Assembly (NCBI RefSeq): GCF_007829955.1 | Contig: NZ_VIWX01000002.1 | Span: 372,001 to 436,000 of the forward strand | DNA length: 64,000 nt | Reading direction: 5' to 3' | Source: Saccharopolyspora dendranthemae | GTDB lineage: Bacteria; Actinomycetota; Actinomycetes; Mycobacteriales; Pseudonocardiaceae | Part shown: positions 43,575 to 52,492 of the stretch, one piece after another | Layout of the letters: each line of letters begins with the position of its first letter | Position numbering within the stretch: the stretch's first letter is position 1 | Program-made: the position numbers and the translations under genes | Notes under the pieces: generated by a model | The model's database searches: none | Seen by the model: only the letters and a program-made list of their open reading frames with translations | Told to the model about the DNA's origin: nothing

Positions 43575-44612
43575 TCAGCGGCAGCCGCAGGAATCGCGGT
43601 GCACGAAGCGGGATTCCAACCGGCGTTCCACCGGATCACGGGTGGGATCGTCGAGCCGGTTCAGCAGCAGGCGGAGCGCTTCGGCTCCGATCTCGCGGCT
43701 GGGCTGGGCGATGGCGGTGAGTCTCGGTGTGAACAGGTCCGCCCAGGGGAAGTCGTCGAAGGCCACCAGCGCCACGTCGTCGGGAACCATGCGGCCGAGA
43801 TCGCGCACCGCCCGCATGGTGCCGATGGTCATCGCGTTGTTGGCCGCGATGATCGCCGTCGCCGGGCTCGGCGAGGTGAGCAGGGCGGTGGCGGCGCGCC
43901 GGGCGGATTCCGATTCTGACGCGCCCTCCTGGCACAAGTCCGGATCCGCGTCGATGCCGTTGCGGCTCAAGCCCTCCCGATACCCGGCCAGTCGCTCGGC
44001 GGTGGTGCTCAGACCTGCCAGCCCGGCCACGAAGCCGATGCGTCGGTGTCCGAGCCCGGCCAGGTGGTCCACCAGCGATGCGGTGGACTCGGTGTTGTCG
44101 GTGCTGACCTGGTCGTAGCCCGCCGTCACGACGCGGTCGGCCAGGACGGTGGGCACATCGTGCTCGGCGAGGTAGCGCATCGTCCGCGAGGGCTCCGGCG
44201 ACGGCGCGAGCACGATCCCGTCGATGCGGCGCTGGTGGAGGTGGGAGACGACGCTGAGCTCGTGCTCCGGGTCGTCGCGCGGGTCGGCCACCAGCAGGCT
44301 GTAGCCGCGATCGACCGCCTCGGCTTCGATGCCCTGGAGGATCTCGGTGAAGTAGGGGTTGCTCACCGAGGAGATGGCGACCCCGATGGACAGGGTGCGG
44401 GCCGTGGCCAGCGAGCGGGCGAGCGTGTTCTGGATGTAGCCGACCTGCTCGATGGCGTTGCGCACGGATTCGGCCGTCTCCGGTCGCACCTTGCGGGTGC
44501 CGTTGAGCACGTAGGACACCGTCGCCGACGACACTCCTGCGACGCGTGCGACATCCGCGATCGTGGCCACGGGCGACTCCCTCGTTCCCAGTTCGGGTTG
44601 GGAATTTAACAT
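43575..44612 (-). CDS. LacI-family transcriptional regulator
   Basis: The 345-residue regulator starts with a helix-turn-helix and hinge (TIADVARVAGVSSATVSYVL) and continues with a periplasmic-binding-protein-like domain (IDGIVLAPSPEPSRTMRYLA, VALVAFDDFPWADLFTP). The C-terminal HRDSCGC is unusual. Its promoter contains a LacI-type operator (44617-44640) immediately before the start, so it is probably autoregulated and represses the divergent dehydrogenase/transporter genes until the sugar is present. Confidence 0.88.
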   Translation of the reverse strand: MLNSQPELGTRESPVATIADVARVAGVSSATVSYVLNGTRKVRPETAESVRNAIEQVGYIQNTLARSLATARTLSIGVAISSVSNPYFTEILQGIEAEAVDRGYSLLVADPRDDPEHELSVVSHLHQRRIDGIVLAPSPEPSRTMRYLAEHDVPTVLADRVVTAGYDQVSTDNTESTASLVDHLAGLGHRRIGFVAGLAGLSTTAERLAGYREGLSRNGIDADPDLCQEGASESESARRAATALLTSPSPATAIIAANNAMTIGTMRAVRDLGRMVPDDVALVAFDDFPWADLFTPRLTAIAQPSREIGAEALRLLLNRLDDPTRDPVERRLESRFVHRDSCGCR

Positions 44613-44616
44613 GGAG

Positions 44617-44640
44617 TTAAGCGCTTGCCTAAGCGCTTAA
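44617..44640. promoter_or_regulatory. LacI-type operator
   Basis: TTAAGCGCTT (44617-44626) and AAGCGCTTAA (44631-44640) are mirror arms separated by GCCT. Each arm contains the AAGCGCTT core typical of LacI operators, so two half-overlapping sites are present. The position is 4 bp upstream of the LacI start and about 108 bp before the divergent dehydrogenase. Confidence 0.8.
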
Positions 44641-44747
44641 CCGAAGTTAGCTTTTGCGGCACATCGCGCCGGGGCGGCCCAGTCCGAGCACCCCTCGGCC
44701 GGTGCGCGGACCAGCGAGCGTGCGCCGAGGCACGCCGGACGGGATGA

Positions 44748-45752
44748 GTGATCGTGCAAGCCGTAGTGATCGAAGGACCAGGCAAGGCCGCAGTCGCAGA
44801 CGTCGCGGATCCGACACCGGCGGCCGGGCAGGTGATCGTGCGAGTGCACGCCTGCGGCCTGTGCGGCACCGATCTGCACCTGGTCGATGGGGTGCTGCCC
44901 GTCGAGTACCCGCTGACCCCGGGGCACGAGTTCGCCGGCGAGGTCGTGGAGCTGGGCGAGGGCGTGACCGGCTTAGCGGTCGGTGATCGGGTCGCGGTCG
45001 ACCCGAACCTGCCGTGCGGCATCTGCCGCTGGTGCCGTGCGGGCCGCGGGAACCTGTGCACGGTCTGGGACGCCATCGGCGTGAGCAAGGCCGGAGCCGC
45101 CGCCGAACTCGTCGCCGTGCCCGCGGGGATCTGCTTCTCGCTGCCTTCGACGGTCTCCTACACGGCTGCGGCGATGGTGGAACCGCTGTCCTGCGCGGTC
45201 CACGGCCTGAGCCGATTGCCCCGGCTGCCCGGATCGCACTACCTGATCTACGGAGCAGGCACGATGGGCCTGCTGATGGCCGCGCTGGTGCGCCTTGCCG
45301 GGGCCGCATCGGTGTCGATGGTCGACATCAACGACTCCCGCCTGGGCTTCGCGCGGTCCTACGCCGCCGACCGCGCCACCACCCGCGCCGACGCGCTGGA
45401 GCAGCAAGATGGCTACGACGTGGTCATCGACGCGACCGGTGCGGTGCCCGCGATCGAGGACGGTTTGGGGCGGGTCCGCAAGGGCGGCACCTTCCTGCAG
45501 TTCGGCGTCTCGGACCCGAACGCGACCGCGAGCTTCTCGCCGTTCCGCGTCTACCACGAGGAGATCGACATCCTCGGTTCCATGGCCGTGCACAACGGTT
45601 TCCAGCCGGCCATCGAGCTGATCGCCTCGGGCGCGGTCGATGTCGAACCACTCGTGTCGGCGACGCTCCCGCTGTCGTCCTACACCGAGGCGATCCAGAA
45701 GTTCCGCGCCGGAGAAGGTCACAAGATCCACGTGAGCCCCACCGCGCGCTAG
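44748..45752 (+). CDS. zinc-dependent medium-chain alcohol (polyol) dehydrogenase
   Basis: The 334-residue enzyme has the catalytic zinc site (ACGLCGTDLH and PGHEFAGEVVELG), the structural zinc cysteines (CGICRWCRAGRGNLC) and the nucleotide motif YLIYGAGTMGLLMAAL. The start is GTG at 44748. The family includes sorbitol, ribitol and threonine dehydrogenases. Beside a LacI repressor, a PfkB kinase and a sugar porter, a polyol dehydrogenase making a ketose is the most likely role. Confidence 0.87.
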   Translation: MIVQAVVIEGPGKAAVADVADPTPAAGQVIVRVHACGLCGTDLHLVDGVLPVEYPLTPGHEFAGEVVELGEGVTGLAVGDRVAVDPNLPCGICRWCRAGRGNLCTVWDAIGVSKAGAAAELVAVPAGICFSLPSTVSYTAAAMVEPLSCAVHGLSRLPRLPGSHYLIYGAGTMGLLMAALVRLAGAASVSMVDINDSRLGFARSYAADRATTRADALEQQDGYDVVIDATGAVPAIEDGLGRVRKGGTFLQFGVSDPNATASFSPFRVYHEEIDILGSMAVHNGFQPAIELIASGAVDVEPLVSATLPLSSYTEAIQKFRAGEGHKIHVSPTAR

Positions 45753-45882
45753 GGGCGGGTCAGGAGCGCCGGTCCCGCACGTGGAACAGCGGTTGCGGCC
45801 GGATTCCTGGCAGCTCCCAGGCGTCTCGCCACCAGGCGCGTGGTGAGACGCCCTCCTGCAAAATCAACGAAGGGTTCGTGCA

Positions 45883-47301
45883 ATGACGCCAACCACCCCC
45901 GCGCCAGGGCGCTCGCGCACGCGCAACGCGATGATCTGGATATTCGGGGCGCTCGGCGGCATCTTGTGGGGTTATGACACGGGAGTGATCTCCGGTGCCA
46001 TGCTGTTCATCAAGCAGGACATCCCGCTGTCCCCGCTCCAGCAGGGACTCGTGGTCAGCGGGTTGCTGGTCGGTGCGATGGCGGGTGCGGGCGCGTCCGG
46101 CCGCCTCGCCGACGCGTGGGGCAGGCGACGGCTGATCCTCTGGGCGGCCGTGGTGTTCACCGCCGGAACCGTCGGCGCGATGCTCGCGACCACGGCGTGG
46201 ATGCTCGTCGCCTTCCGGTTCGTGATCGGCATCGGTGTGGGCATCGCCTCGGTGGTCGTTCCGCTGTACCTGACCGAGCTCGCGCCGAAGCAGTCGCGCG
46301 GCGGGCTCACCTCGCTGATGCAGCTGCTGGTCACGATCGGCATCCTGGTCGCCTACGTGACCGACTACGCGCTGGCCGACAGCGGTGCCTGGCGCTGGAT
46401 GCTCGGTCTCGGCGCGGTCCCGGCGGTCCTGCTGGGCATCGGCATCTACTTCCAGCCCGAGAGCCCGCGCTGGCTGGTCAAGCACGGTCGCGCCGACCAG
46501 GCCCGCGAGGTGCTGACCCGGCTGCGGGGGACCGGTGCCGAGGAGGTCGAGCAGGAGCTGGACGAGATCCAGGCCGCCGACCGCGAGAAGGAAGCCGAGA
46601 ACGCCGTCGGCGTGCGGGAACTGCTCACCCCGCGGCTGCGCAGGGTCGTGCTGCTGGGCCTGGGCCTGGTGTTCTTCCAGAACTTCATCGGGATCAACAC
46701 GATCATCTACTACGCCCCGACCCTGCTGACGACGCTGGGCTTCGGCACGTCGGGCGCGATCCTGGCCAACGTCGGCATCGGTGTGGTCAACGTGCTGATG
46801 ACCTTGCCCGCGCTGCGCATGATCGACCGCGTCGGCCGGAAGTCGCTGCTGGCGGTGGGAAGCATCGGCATGCTCGTGTCGATGCTGGTCCTCGGCGTGG
46901 CCAACGTCGTCGGCGTCTCCTACGGTCCGCTGCTGGTCGCGGTGACGCTGGGCAGCATCCTGGTCTACATCGCGTCGTTCGCGGTCTCGTGGGGCCCGGT
47001 GCAGTGGGTGATGCTGCCCGAGCTGTTCCCGCTGCGGATGCGCGGTTCCGCGGTGGGGATCTGCCTGGTGTTCAACTGGCTGTTCAACATGGCCGTCGCG
47101 CTGGTCTTCCCGGTGCTGCTGGACATCACCGGTCCTGGCGTGATGTTCCTGTTCTTCGCGCTGATGGCGGTGTTGTCCTTCTGGTTCGTCCAGCGCGGAC
47201 TGATCGAGACCAAGGGCAAGAGCCTGGAGGCCATCGAGCAGGAGGTCCTGGGAACCGCTGACCCGGCCGAGCCGGCCGAGAAGCAGGCCGCCCACGCCTG
47301 A
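45883..47301 (+). CDS. sugar porter MFS transporter
   Basis: The 472-residue 12-helix transporter has sugar-porter signatures: GYDTGVISGAMLFIK in helix 1, DAWGRRRLILWA between helices 2 and 3, PESPRWLVKHGR after helix 6, and the end RGLIETKGKSLEAIEQE. It lies 130 bp after the dehydrogenase gene. It should import the sugar or polyol handled by the dehydrogenase and kinase by proton symport. A strong hairpin follows it. Confidence 0.9.
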   Translation: MTPTTPAPGRSRTRNAMIWIFGALGGILWGYDTGVISGAMLFIKQDIPLSPLQQGLVVSGLLVGAMAGAGASGRLADAWGRRRLILWAAVVFTAGTVGAMLATTAWMLVAFRFVIGIGVGIASVVVPLYLTELAPKQSRGGLTSLMQLLVTIGILVAYVTDYALADSGAWRWMLGLGAVPAVLLGIGIYFQPESPRWLVKHGRADQAREVLTRLRGTGAEEVEQELDEIQAADREKEAENAVGVRELLTPRLRRVVLLGLGLVFFQNFIGINTIIYYAPTLLTTLGFGTSGAILANVGIGVVNVLMTLPALRMIDRVGRKSLLAVGSIGMLVSMLVLGVANVVGVSYGPLLVAVTLGSILVYIASFAVSWGPVQWVMLPELFPLRMRGSAVGICLVFNWLFNMAVALVFPVLLDITGPGVMFLFFALMAVLSFWFVQRGLIETKGKSLEAIEQEVLGTADPAEPAEKQAAHA

Positions 47302-47305
47302 TCCC

Positions 47306-47347
47306 ACGAGAACGAGGTCCCGTCACTCGGCGTGGCCTCGTTCTCGT
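47306..47347. terminator. bidirectional hairpin terminator
   Basis: ACGAGAACGAGG (47306-47317) pairs perfectly with CCTCGTTCTCGT (47336-47347). It sits between the convergent transporter and alpha/beta-hydrolase genes. Confidence 0.8.
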
Positions 47348-47354
47348 CTCCGGG

Positions 47355-48050
47355 CTAGCGGTTCGCCACGCGGCGGGCGAGCTCGTCGAGGACGTCCGCG
47401 ACCGCATCGGGAACCTCGTACATGGGGCTGTGACCCGCCTCCACGATCCGGAGGGAGGAATCCGGTGCGCCCTCGGCCATGCCCTCGGCGACGTTGAGCG
47501 ACCGGACCGGGTCGAAACGGCCGTGCACGACGGACACCGGCATGCGCAGGGAGGCCAGCTCCGGTTCGAGGTCGATCACGTGCTGGCTGCGCAGCGCCTC
47601 CAGAGCTGCCACCAGCGGGATCGAACGCCCGTAGTCCCGGAGTCGCCGCAGGTCATCGGGCGTGGGAGAGGTGCGGAACGACCGCTCGAGCACCGCATCC
47701 ACGACCTCGGCGGTCCCGTTCCGCTCCATGTCCTCGATCAGCGAGGCGACGTCCCCGTGGCACTTCATGTTCGGCCCGGTGTTGAGCAGCATCAACCCCG
47801 ACACGAGGTCAGGACGCGTTGCCGCCAGCTGCAGCGCGATGGCGCCGCCGGTCGAATGACCCATCACGATCGCGGGAGCCGAGATCAACCCGGCGACCCA
47901 TTCGGCCGCGCCGGAGAGGCTGCGGTCAGCTGCGTCGGTCATCCACGACAGCGCCCGGACCTCGAACCGCGGACCGAGCAGTTGCTGGAGCGGCTCGAAC
48001 ACCAGGGGAGCGCAGAAGGTCCCGGGCAAGGCGAACACGGTCCGCGCCAT
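47355..48050 (-). CDS. alpha/beta hydrolase
   Basis: The 231-residue hydrolase has VFALPGTFCAPLVFEP in the oxyanion region, the elbow IVMGHSTGGAIALQL and the C-terminal VEAGHSPMYEVPD with the catalytic His. Such small hydrolases include MhpC/MenH-like esterases. It starts 15 bp after the end of the secreted lipase gene on the same strand, so the two may be co-transcribed. The substrate is not evident. Confidence 0.8.
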   Translation of the reverse strand: MARTVFALPGTFCAPLVFEPLQQLLGPRFEVRALSWMTDAADRSLSGAAEWVAGLISAPAIVMGHSTGGAIALQLAATRPDLVSGLMLLNTGPNMKCHGDVASLIEDMERNGTAEVVDAVLERSFRTSPTPDDLRRLRDYGRSIPLVAALEALRSQHVIDLEPELASLRMPVSVVHGRFDPVRSLNVAEGMAEGAPDSSLRIVEAGHSPMYEVPDAVADVLDELARRVANR

Positions 48051-48065
48051 GAATCCCCTCCGCTC

Positions 48066-49106
48066 TCAGCAGCCCGCAGCGTAGACGTAGCAGCGCAGCC
48101 GAGGCTCGCGGTCGACGGACCTACCACCCACCAGGTTGACACCGGGCAGAGCGGTGCTGAGCAGTCCCGGGATCGCCGCGACCGGTTGCAGGTAGGTGTC
48201 CACCGAGGCCGGGTCGACGTGCGGCATCAGCGGCTGCCCGCAGACCGAGGAGTCGACCCGAGCGGGGTCGGCCGGGCCGGGGTTGTTCAGCGCGTCCTCG
48301 ACCAAGGCGTAGGTGACCGGATCGATGGTGCCGACCAGCAGGTGCGACGAGGTGTTGGTGGCGCAGACGTCCTGGGTCGCGACGTTGGAGATCAGCCCTC
48401 CACCGGTGTGCAGCTCCGAGGATTCCGGAGGTGTCACCACTTCGTCGAACCGCGAGTACACGACGGTGTAGCTGATGCCCTCGAAGGTCTCGGTCCTGCT
48501 GTTGAGCGCCCGCATGAACTCCGAACCGGCGAGCTGCTGCCACACCGCGGGCTCGCACTCGGCTGGTGCGGGCCCGCAGCCCTTCAACGACTGGGTTCCG
48601 TGGTTGGAGGGTGCCATTCCGATCACGTCGTCGACCAGAGGACGCAGGTCGGGCCAGAAGCGGAGTGACCAGCGCATGTTCATGCCGCCCTGGGAGTGTC
48701 CGAGGACCGCGATGCGCTTCCCGGTCAGCCGGTGCACCTCGCGGACCGAGTGCGCCAGGTACTCGCCTGCGACCTGGATGTCGCCCAAAGTGTGCTCGGG
48801 CATCGTCACCGCGCACCAGAACCTGTCCTGCTCGGTGAAGGCCTTGGCGTAGGTCCAGGAGTAGTTCTGCTCCGGGGTGACGCTGGTGGCCGGGTTGAGC
48901 AGCACCGGCTGTTGCCCGCTGCCCGGGTCGCCGTGGCAGCGCAGCGCCTCCCGCAACTGCTCCGGCGGGACGCTCAGCTCGGGACCGGGACGATCGATCG
49001 GAGCGAATCCGGAGGTGGTGCCTGCCTGAGCGAAGGCAGGCGCCAGGCCGAGCAGCAGGGCGAGACCCAGTGAGAGCACGACGATGTGCACCCGACGACT
49101 GATCAT
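48066..49106 (-). CDS. secreted lipase (CALB-like)
   Basis: The 346-residue protein has a signal peptide (HIVVLSLGLALLLGLAPAFA, cleavage near AQA) and an alpha/beta-hydrolase body with the nucleophile elbow IAVLGHSQGGMNMRW, then VIGMAPSNHGTQSLKG. The CALB-type catalytic Asp is probably in YSRFDEVVTPP and the His near MPHVDPASV. Cysteines in pairs (near residues 57, 97, 200) suggest disulfides. It should act outside the cell on esters. Confidence 0.83.
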   Translation of the reverse strand: MISRRVHIVVLSLGLALLLGLAPAFAQAGTTSGFAPIDRPGPELSVPPEQLREALRCHGDPGSGQQPVLLNPATSVTPEQNYSWTYAKAFTEQDRFWCAVTMPEHTLGDIQVAGEYLAHSVREVHRLTGKRIAVLGHSQGGMNMRWSLRFWPDLRPLVDDVIGMAPSNHGTQSLKGCGPAPAECEPAVWQQLAGSEFMRALNSRTETFEGISYTVVYSRFDEVVTPPESSELHTGGGLISNVATQDVCATNTSSHLLVGTIDPVTYALVEDALNNPGPADPARVDSSVCGQPLMPHVDPASVDTYLQPVAAIPGLLSTALPGVNLVGGRSVDREPRLRCYVYAAGC

Positions 49107-49160
49107 GCCGCGTACAACGACGGACCCGGCCCGACGATGCGGTCCGGCCGGGAATTGAGG

Positions 49161-50048
49161 CTACGACCGCTGCTTCTCGCCGATGCCGAACCACGCGTAG
49201 GGCCGCATCTTCTCCGCCTCGGCGATCGACTTCGGGCAGGTGATGAGGTCGGGACGCAAGTCCGGCAGCTGAGCGACGCCCGGGGCCAGCAGGTTCCACT
49301 GCTCGCCGAGTCCGGTGAACCAGTCGGTGAGGGTGTCGCGGTCGCGCAGCCACAGCGGATTCGGCGTCACGTCGCACTCGGTCCGGAACCGCTCCATCGA
49401 CGCGCGCGCCGCGGGATCGGGGACGTCGGAGGCGAAGTGCGTCACGGCGATCCGCGAGCCGGGAGCGAGTCTGCTGCCGTACCGCCGCAGGACCTCGGGC
49501 ACGTCGCCGTCCGGGCCGATGAACTGCAGCACCGAGACCGCGAGCAGGCACACCGGCTGATCCAGGTCGAGCAGCCGCTTCGTGGTGGCGTGGGCGAAGA
49601 CGTCCCGCCAGTTCAGCAGGTCGGCCTCGACGACACCGGCCCAGTCGGTGCCGCGCAGGTTGACCCGGGTGTGCGCGGTGGCGACCGGCTCGCAGTCGAC
49701 GTAGACCACGCGAACCGGTTCCTCGCTGTGCTCCCGGAGGATCTCGTGCACGTTTCCCATGGTGGGGATGCCGGAGCCCAGGTCGAGGAACTGGCGGATC
49801 CCCGAGTCGAAGGCGTCCACGACGGCCCGCTGCAGGAACGAGCGGTTCTGCCGCGCCACACCGGCGATCTCCGGCCACATGCCGAGCAGCCGCTCGCCGA
49901 AGACGCGATCGATGGCCCAGTTCGAGCTGCCGCCCAGGAACCAGTCGTAGATGCGACCGGGATTGGGGCGTGACACGTCCAGGCCAACAGCATCGCGGGA
50001 CTGCTCGGCCACGGACGTCCTCCTCGGTTCGGTGTGCTCGACGATCAT
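49161..50048 (-). CDS. S-adenosyl-methionine methyltransferase, actinobacterial PF04672 type
   Basis: The 295-residue protein matches the actinomycete SAM-methyltransferase family: RPNPGRIYDWFLGGSSNWAI at the N terminus, the cofactor loop FLDLGSGIPTMGNVHEI and YVDCEPVATAHTRVNL. The start ATG is at 50048. Members are abundant in Streptomyces and relatives, and their substrates are unknown. It stands alone, with a divergent pseudogene upstream. Confidence 0.87.
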   Translation of the reverse strand: MIVEHTEPRRTSVAEQSRDAVGLDVSRPNPGRIYDWFLGGSSNWAIDRVFGERLLGMWPEIAGVARQNRSFLQRAVVDAFDSGIRQFLDLGSGIPTMGNVHEILREHSEEPVRVVYVDCEPVATAHTRVNLRGTDWAGVVEADLLNWRDVFAHATTKRLLDLDQPVCLLAVSVLQFIGPDGDVPEVLRRYGSRLAPGSRIAVTHFASDVPDPAARASMERFRTECDVTPNPLWLRDRDTLTDWFTGLGEQWNLLAPGVAQLPDLRPDLITCPKSIAEAEKMRPYAWFGIGEKQRS

Positions 50049-50255
50049 CGCATCTCGACCGGGAAGTTCCGCGGTGGGACTCGCCACGAAAACGCCGGAG
50101 CGAGAACCGGAATCGCCTGATCCGGATTCCCGGCGGCCGGTCTGGTCCGGAAGCGGGCTGTTGGTCCGTTCGCGCGCACTCGTCGGGATCTGACACCGCG
50201 GGCGGGAGGTCGTCGCTGGTCCCCGGCGCTGCGGGCGGACCAGGAGGTGACACCG

Positions 50256-51219
50256 GTGGCGAGACGTCGTGAAGTGGCCGGGAGGCGTGGTGCACGGCAG
50301 AGCTCGCCCTCGGAATCCTCCGGGCGCCGTGGGAGCGGCGTGCTGCCGAAGATCTGGCTCGCCGTCGGTGGCACGGCGGGGATCATGGCGATCATCGCCG
50401 TTCTCGTCGCCGTCTACGCCCGTCCGATCGAACGCTCCTGGGACGACTCGAAACTGCGCGGCCCCCGCGCTCCTGGTCGAGGACGTGAGGAGCGTCGTGA
50501 GGGACAGCTCCGACGGCTGGGTCTGGTACTTCCCCCAACGCATGGCGGAAGCCGAAGTCGACGCGCTGGCCGTCGAAGGTCCGCAGGAGGGGAAATCTCC
50601 TGAACTCCAACGACCTCATGGAGAGAGCAGGAGGCATCAGGCTCTCCTTCGGGGATGGGGACGCGAGCGCCGGTCGCTACCACCTGAGCCTCGTCGGCAA
50701 CCGCACCGACCCGGGTCCGGATCAACGACACGAGGGTCAAGGTCCTCGAGCGCAGACCGCCGCCCGTCGACGGAACGCTGATCTCGATCCTCAACCAGGG
50801 CGGAGCGAACACCGACAAGGTGGTCGCCGATCTCGACGGACCCGACCACCGCGCGTACGCGAGCGAGGGGAACGCCTCCTGAGACCGCGAGGCGACCTCG
50901 CCGTTCCTCGAGAGCACAGCAGGTACGCCGTCACCGGAGAACCGCTGCCCTCCGAGATCGAAGCGACGACCCCCAGCTGCTGGTGCACCTGGGAGCTGGA
51001 GGTCGACGTCTCCTGGGCGACCAGAAGGAGACGGTGAAGGTCGGCACCGATTCGTCCGGCAAAGCGCTCCAGGCGATCTGCTCCGGAGCCGACCTCCACT
51101 ACCAGTCGCAGTACCAGATCAGCCTCTCGACCGGAGAGTTCATCGACTGCGCGAAGGAGGTCGCAGGAGACCCAGAAGAACTCACCAGAGCCGCCGGCGG
51201 CGTCCGCTGCCCGGCCTGA
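50256..51219 (+). pseudogene. decayed gene for a membrane-anchored hypothetical protein
   Basis: GTG at 50256 has AGGAGG upstream and gives a basic N terminus and one membrane helix (IWLAVGGTAGIMAIIAVLVA). The coding sense then continues only by changing frame: SVVRDSSDGWVWYFPQRMAE, LMERAGGIRLSFGDGDASAG, VDGTLISILNQGGANTDKVV, YAVTGEPLPSEIEATTPSCW and finally LHYQSQYQISLSTGEFIDCA. At least four frameshifts and a stop at 50881 separate these segments. The original was probably an exported or membrane-anchored domain protein of about 300 residues. Its 3' end abuts the inverted integrase fragment. Confidence 0.7.
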
Positions 51220-51220
51220 C

Positions 51221-51357
51221 TGGGCGGCGAGCAGATAGTTGTAGCGAGTGGTCTCGGGATGGTTCACCGAACGCAGGCTGCGGTCCCAGTCCCGCAGGAA
51301 TCCGGCCCACACGCTCGACAGGCCTTCGGTGAGCCCGCCAAGATCAAAAACAGCCAT
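51221..51357 (-). pseudogene. tyrosine integrase, N-terminal fragment, inverted
   Basis: Reading minus from ATG at 51357 gives about 45 residues of a phage-type integrase N terminus: GFLRDWDRSLRSVNHPETTR, then YNYLLAAQ. After that the frame runs into antisense of the upstream pseudogene and loses all resemblance. The continuation of the same integrase begins on the plus strand at 51643 with QLARYLVEHS. The two parts join seamlessly if the segment 51221-51645 is inverted back. Confidence 0.8.
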
Positions 51358-51472
51358 TCCACAACTCCGCAGTCAAGGTGTCCATGAGCGGCATGCTTGA
51401 CCACAGGAAGCAGAACAAGAACAGAAAAAGAGGGCTCCCACAGGCTCTGACCTGCGGAAACCCTCTCACCGG

Positions 51473-51546
<74 letters not shown>

Positions 51547-51642
51547 GCCACCCCGTGGGGTGTGACGATAGCTTACCCCACGGTTCCGGCGGCGATCATG
51601 ACCCCCTGCGTGGTTGCGTTTGCGCAGGTCATCGGCTGTGGG

Positions 51643-52032
51643 CCAGCTGGCACGCTACCTCGTCGAGCACTCACCGGACTCCGACGCCGACGATGCCGCG
51701 GAAGACCCGGCCGATGTCACCCGTGATCACATCGAGGCATTTCAGGCCTGGATGATCGAGATCCGCTCGGCTTCGACGGCGGTGAACAAGCACAAGGCGT
51801 TGCGGGTGTTCTTCGGCTGGCTGCTCAACGACGAACGCGAGATCGACCGCTCGCCGATGGAACGGGCCCGCAAGCCCGCGACTCCGGCCAAGCTGATCCC
51901 GGTGATCGAGGGTGATGTGACCTCGCAGCTGCTGGAGGCCTGCACCGGCAAGGACTTCCTGAGCCTGCGGGACCAGGCGATCATCCGGCTCTTCGCCAAC
52001 ACCGGTGCGCGTTTGTCCGAGGTTGAGGTTCC
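51643..52032 (+). pseudogene. tyrosine integrase, middle fragment, catalytic end lost
   Basis: The plus frame continues the integrase: QLARYLVEHSPDSDADDAAE, then RDHIEAFQAWMIEIRSASTA (SAM-like core-binding domain), then LRDQAIIRLFANTGARLSEV, the start of the catalytic domain that contains the first catalytic Arg (GARLSEV). The frame leaves integrase sequence near 52030, where an IS3 fragment begins, so the His, second Arg and Tyr are missing. The gene cannot be active. Confidence 0.85.
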
Positions 52033-52455
52033 CCCGCGATGCCGGAGACTTGGTTATCCGGCGAGGGCTGGGGCTGGTTGGATGCTCTCGGCTTCATGTT
52101 GGGTGTGGTGGGCTTGCTCGTGTTCGTCGGGGGACAGTCCGCCGAGATCGTGCTGGATACGGCGGGGGTTGTACCAGCCGTCGATGTAGCGGAACAGTGC
52201 CGCGTCGGCCTCGGCTCGGGTGGCGAAGGTCGTGCCCGGCCAGTACACGAGCTCGATCTTGATGGTTGACCACAGGTTTTCCGCGAGGGCGTTGTCGAAA
52301 GAGTCGCCGACGGAACCAGTAGAGGGTGCGATGCCGGCATCGGCGAGACGTGAGGTGAACCTGATCGCGGTGTATTGACAACCCTTGTCGCCGTGATGAA
52401 TTAACTGTCCATTCTGGACATTGCGGTGTTGCGCTGGCCAGTTGAGTCCACCCGG
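52031..52455 (-). mobile_element. IS3-family transposase, C-terminal remnant
   Basis: The minus strand, without a start codon, encodes HHGDKGCQYTAIRFTSRLAD, then GDSFDNALAENLWSTIKIEL and RYIDGWYNPRRIQHDLGGLS, ending at a TGA/TAG at 52054. These are the D-35-E end of IS3 OrfB with the D of the HxD motif and the E of the ALAE motif. OrfA and the first part of OrfB are absent. The element truncates the integrase on one side and lies 38 bp after the LLM oxidoreductase gene on the other. Confidence 0.8.
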
Positions 52456-52492
52456 TGTTCAAGCGCCTCCACCTGTGCGACAGGGTCTCGTG

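Noticed and set aside
50791..51357. Continuous 188-residue minus-strand frame
   Set aside because: Only the first 45 residues are integrase. The rest is antisense of the decayed membrane-protein gene, so it is not an intact gene.
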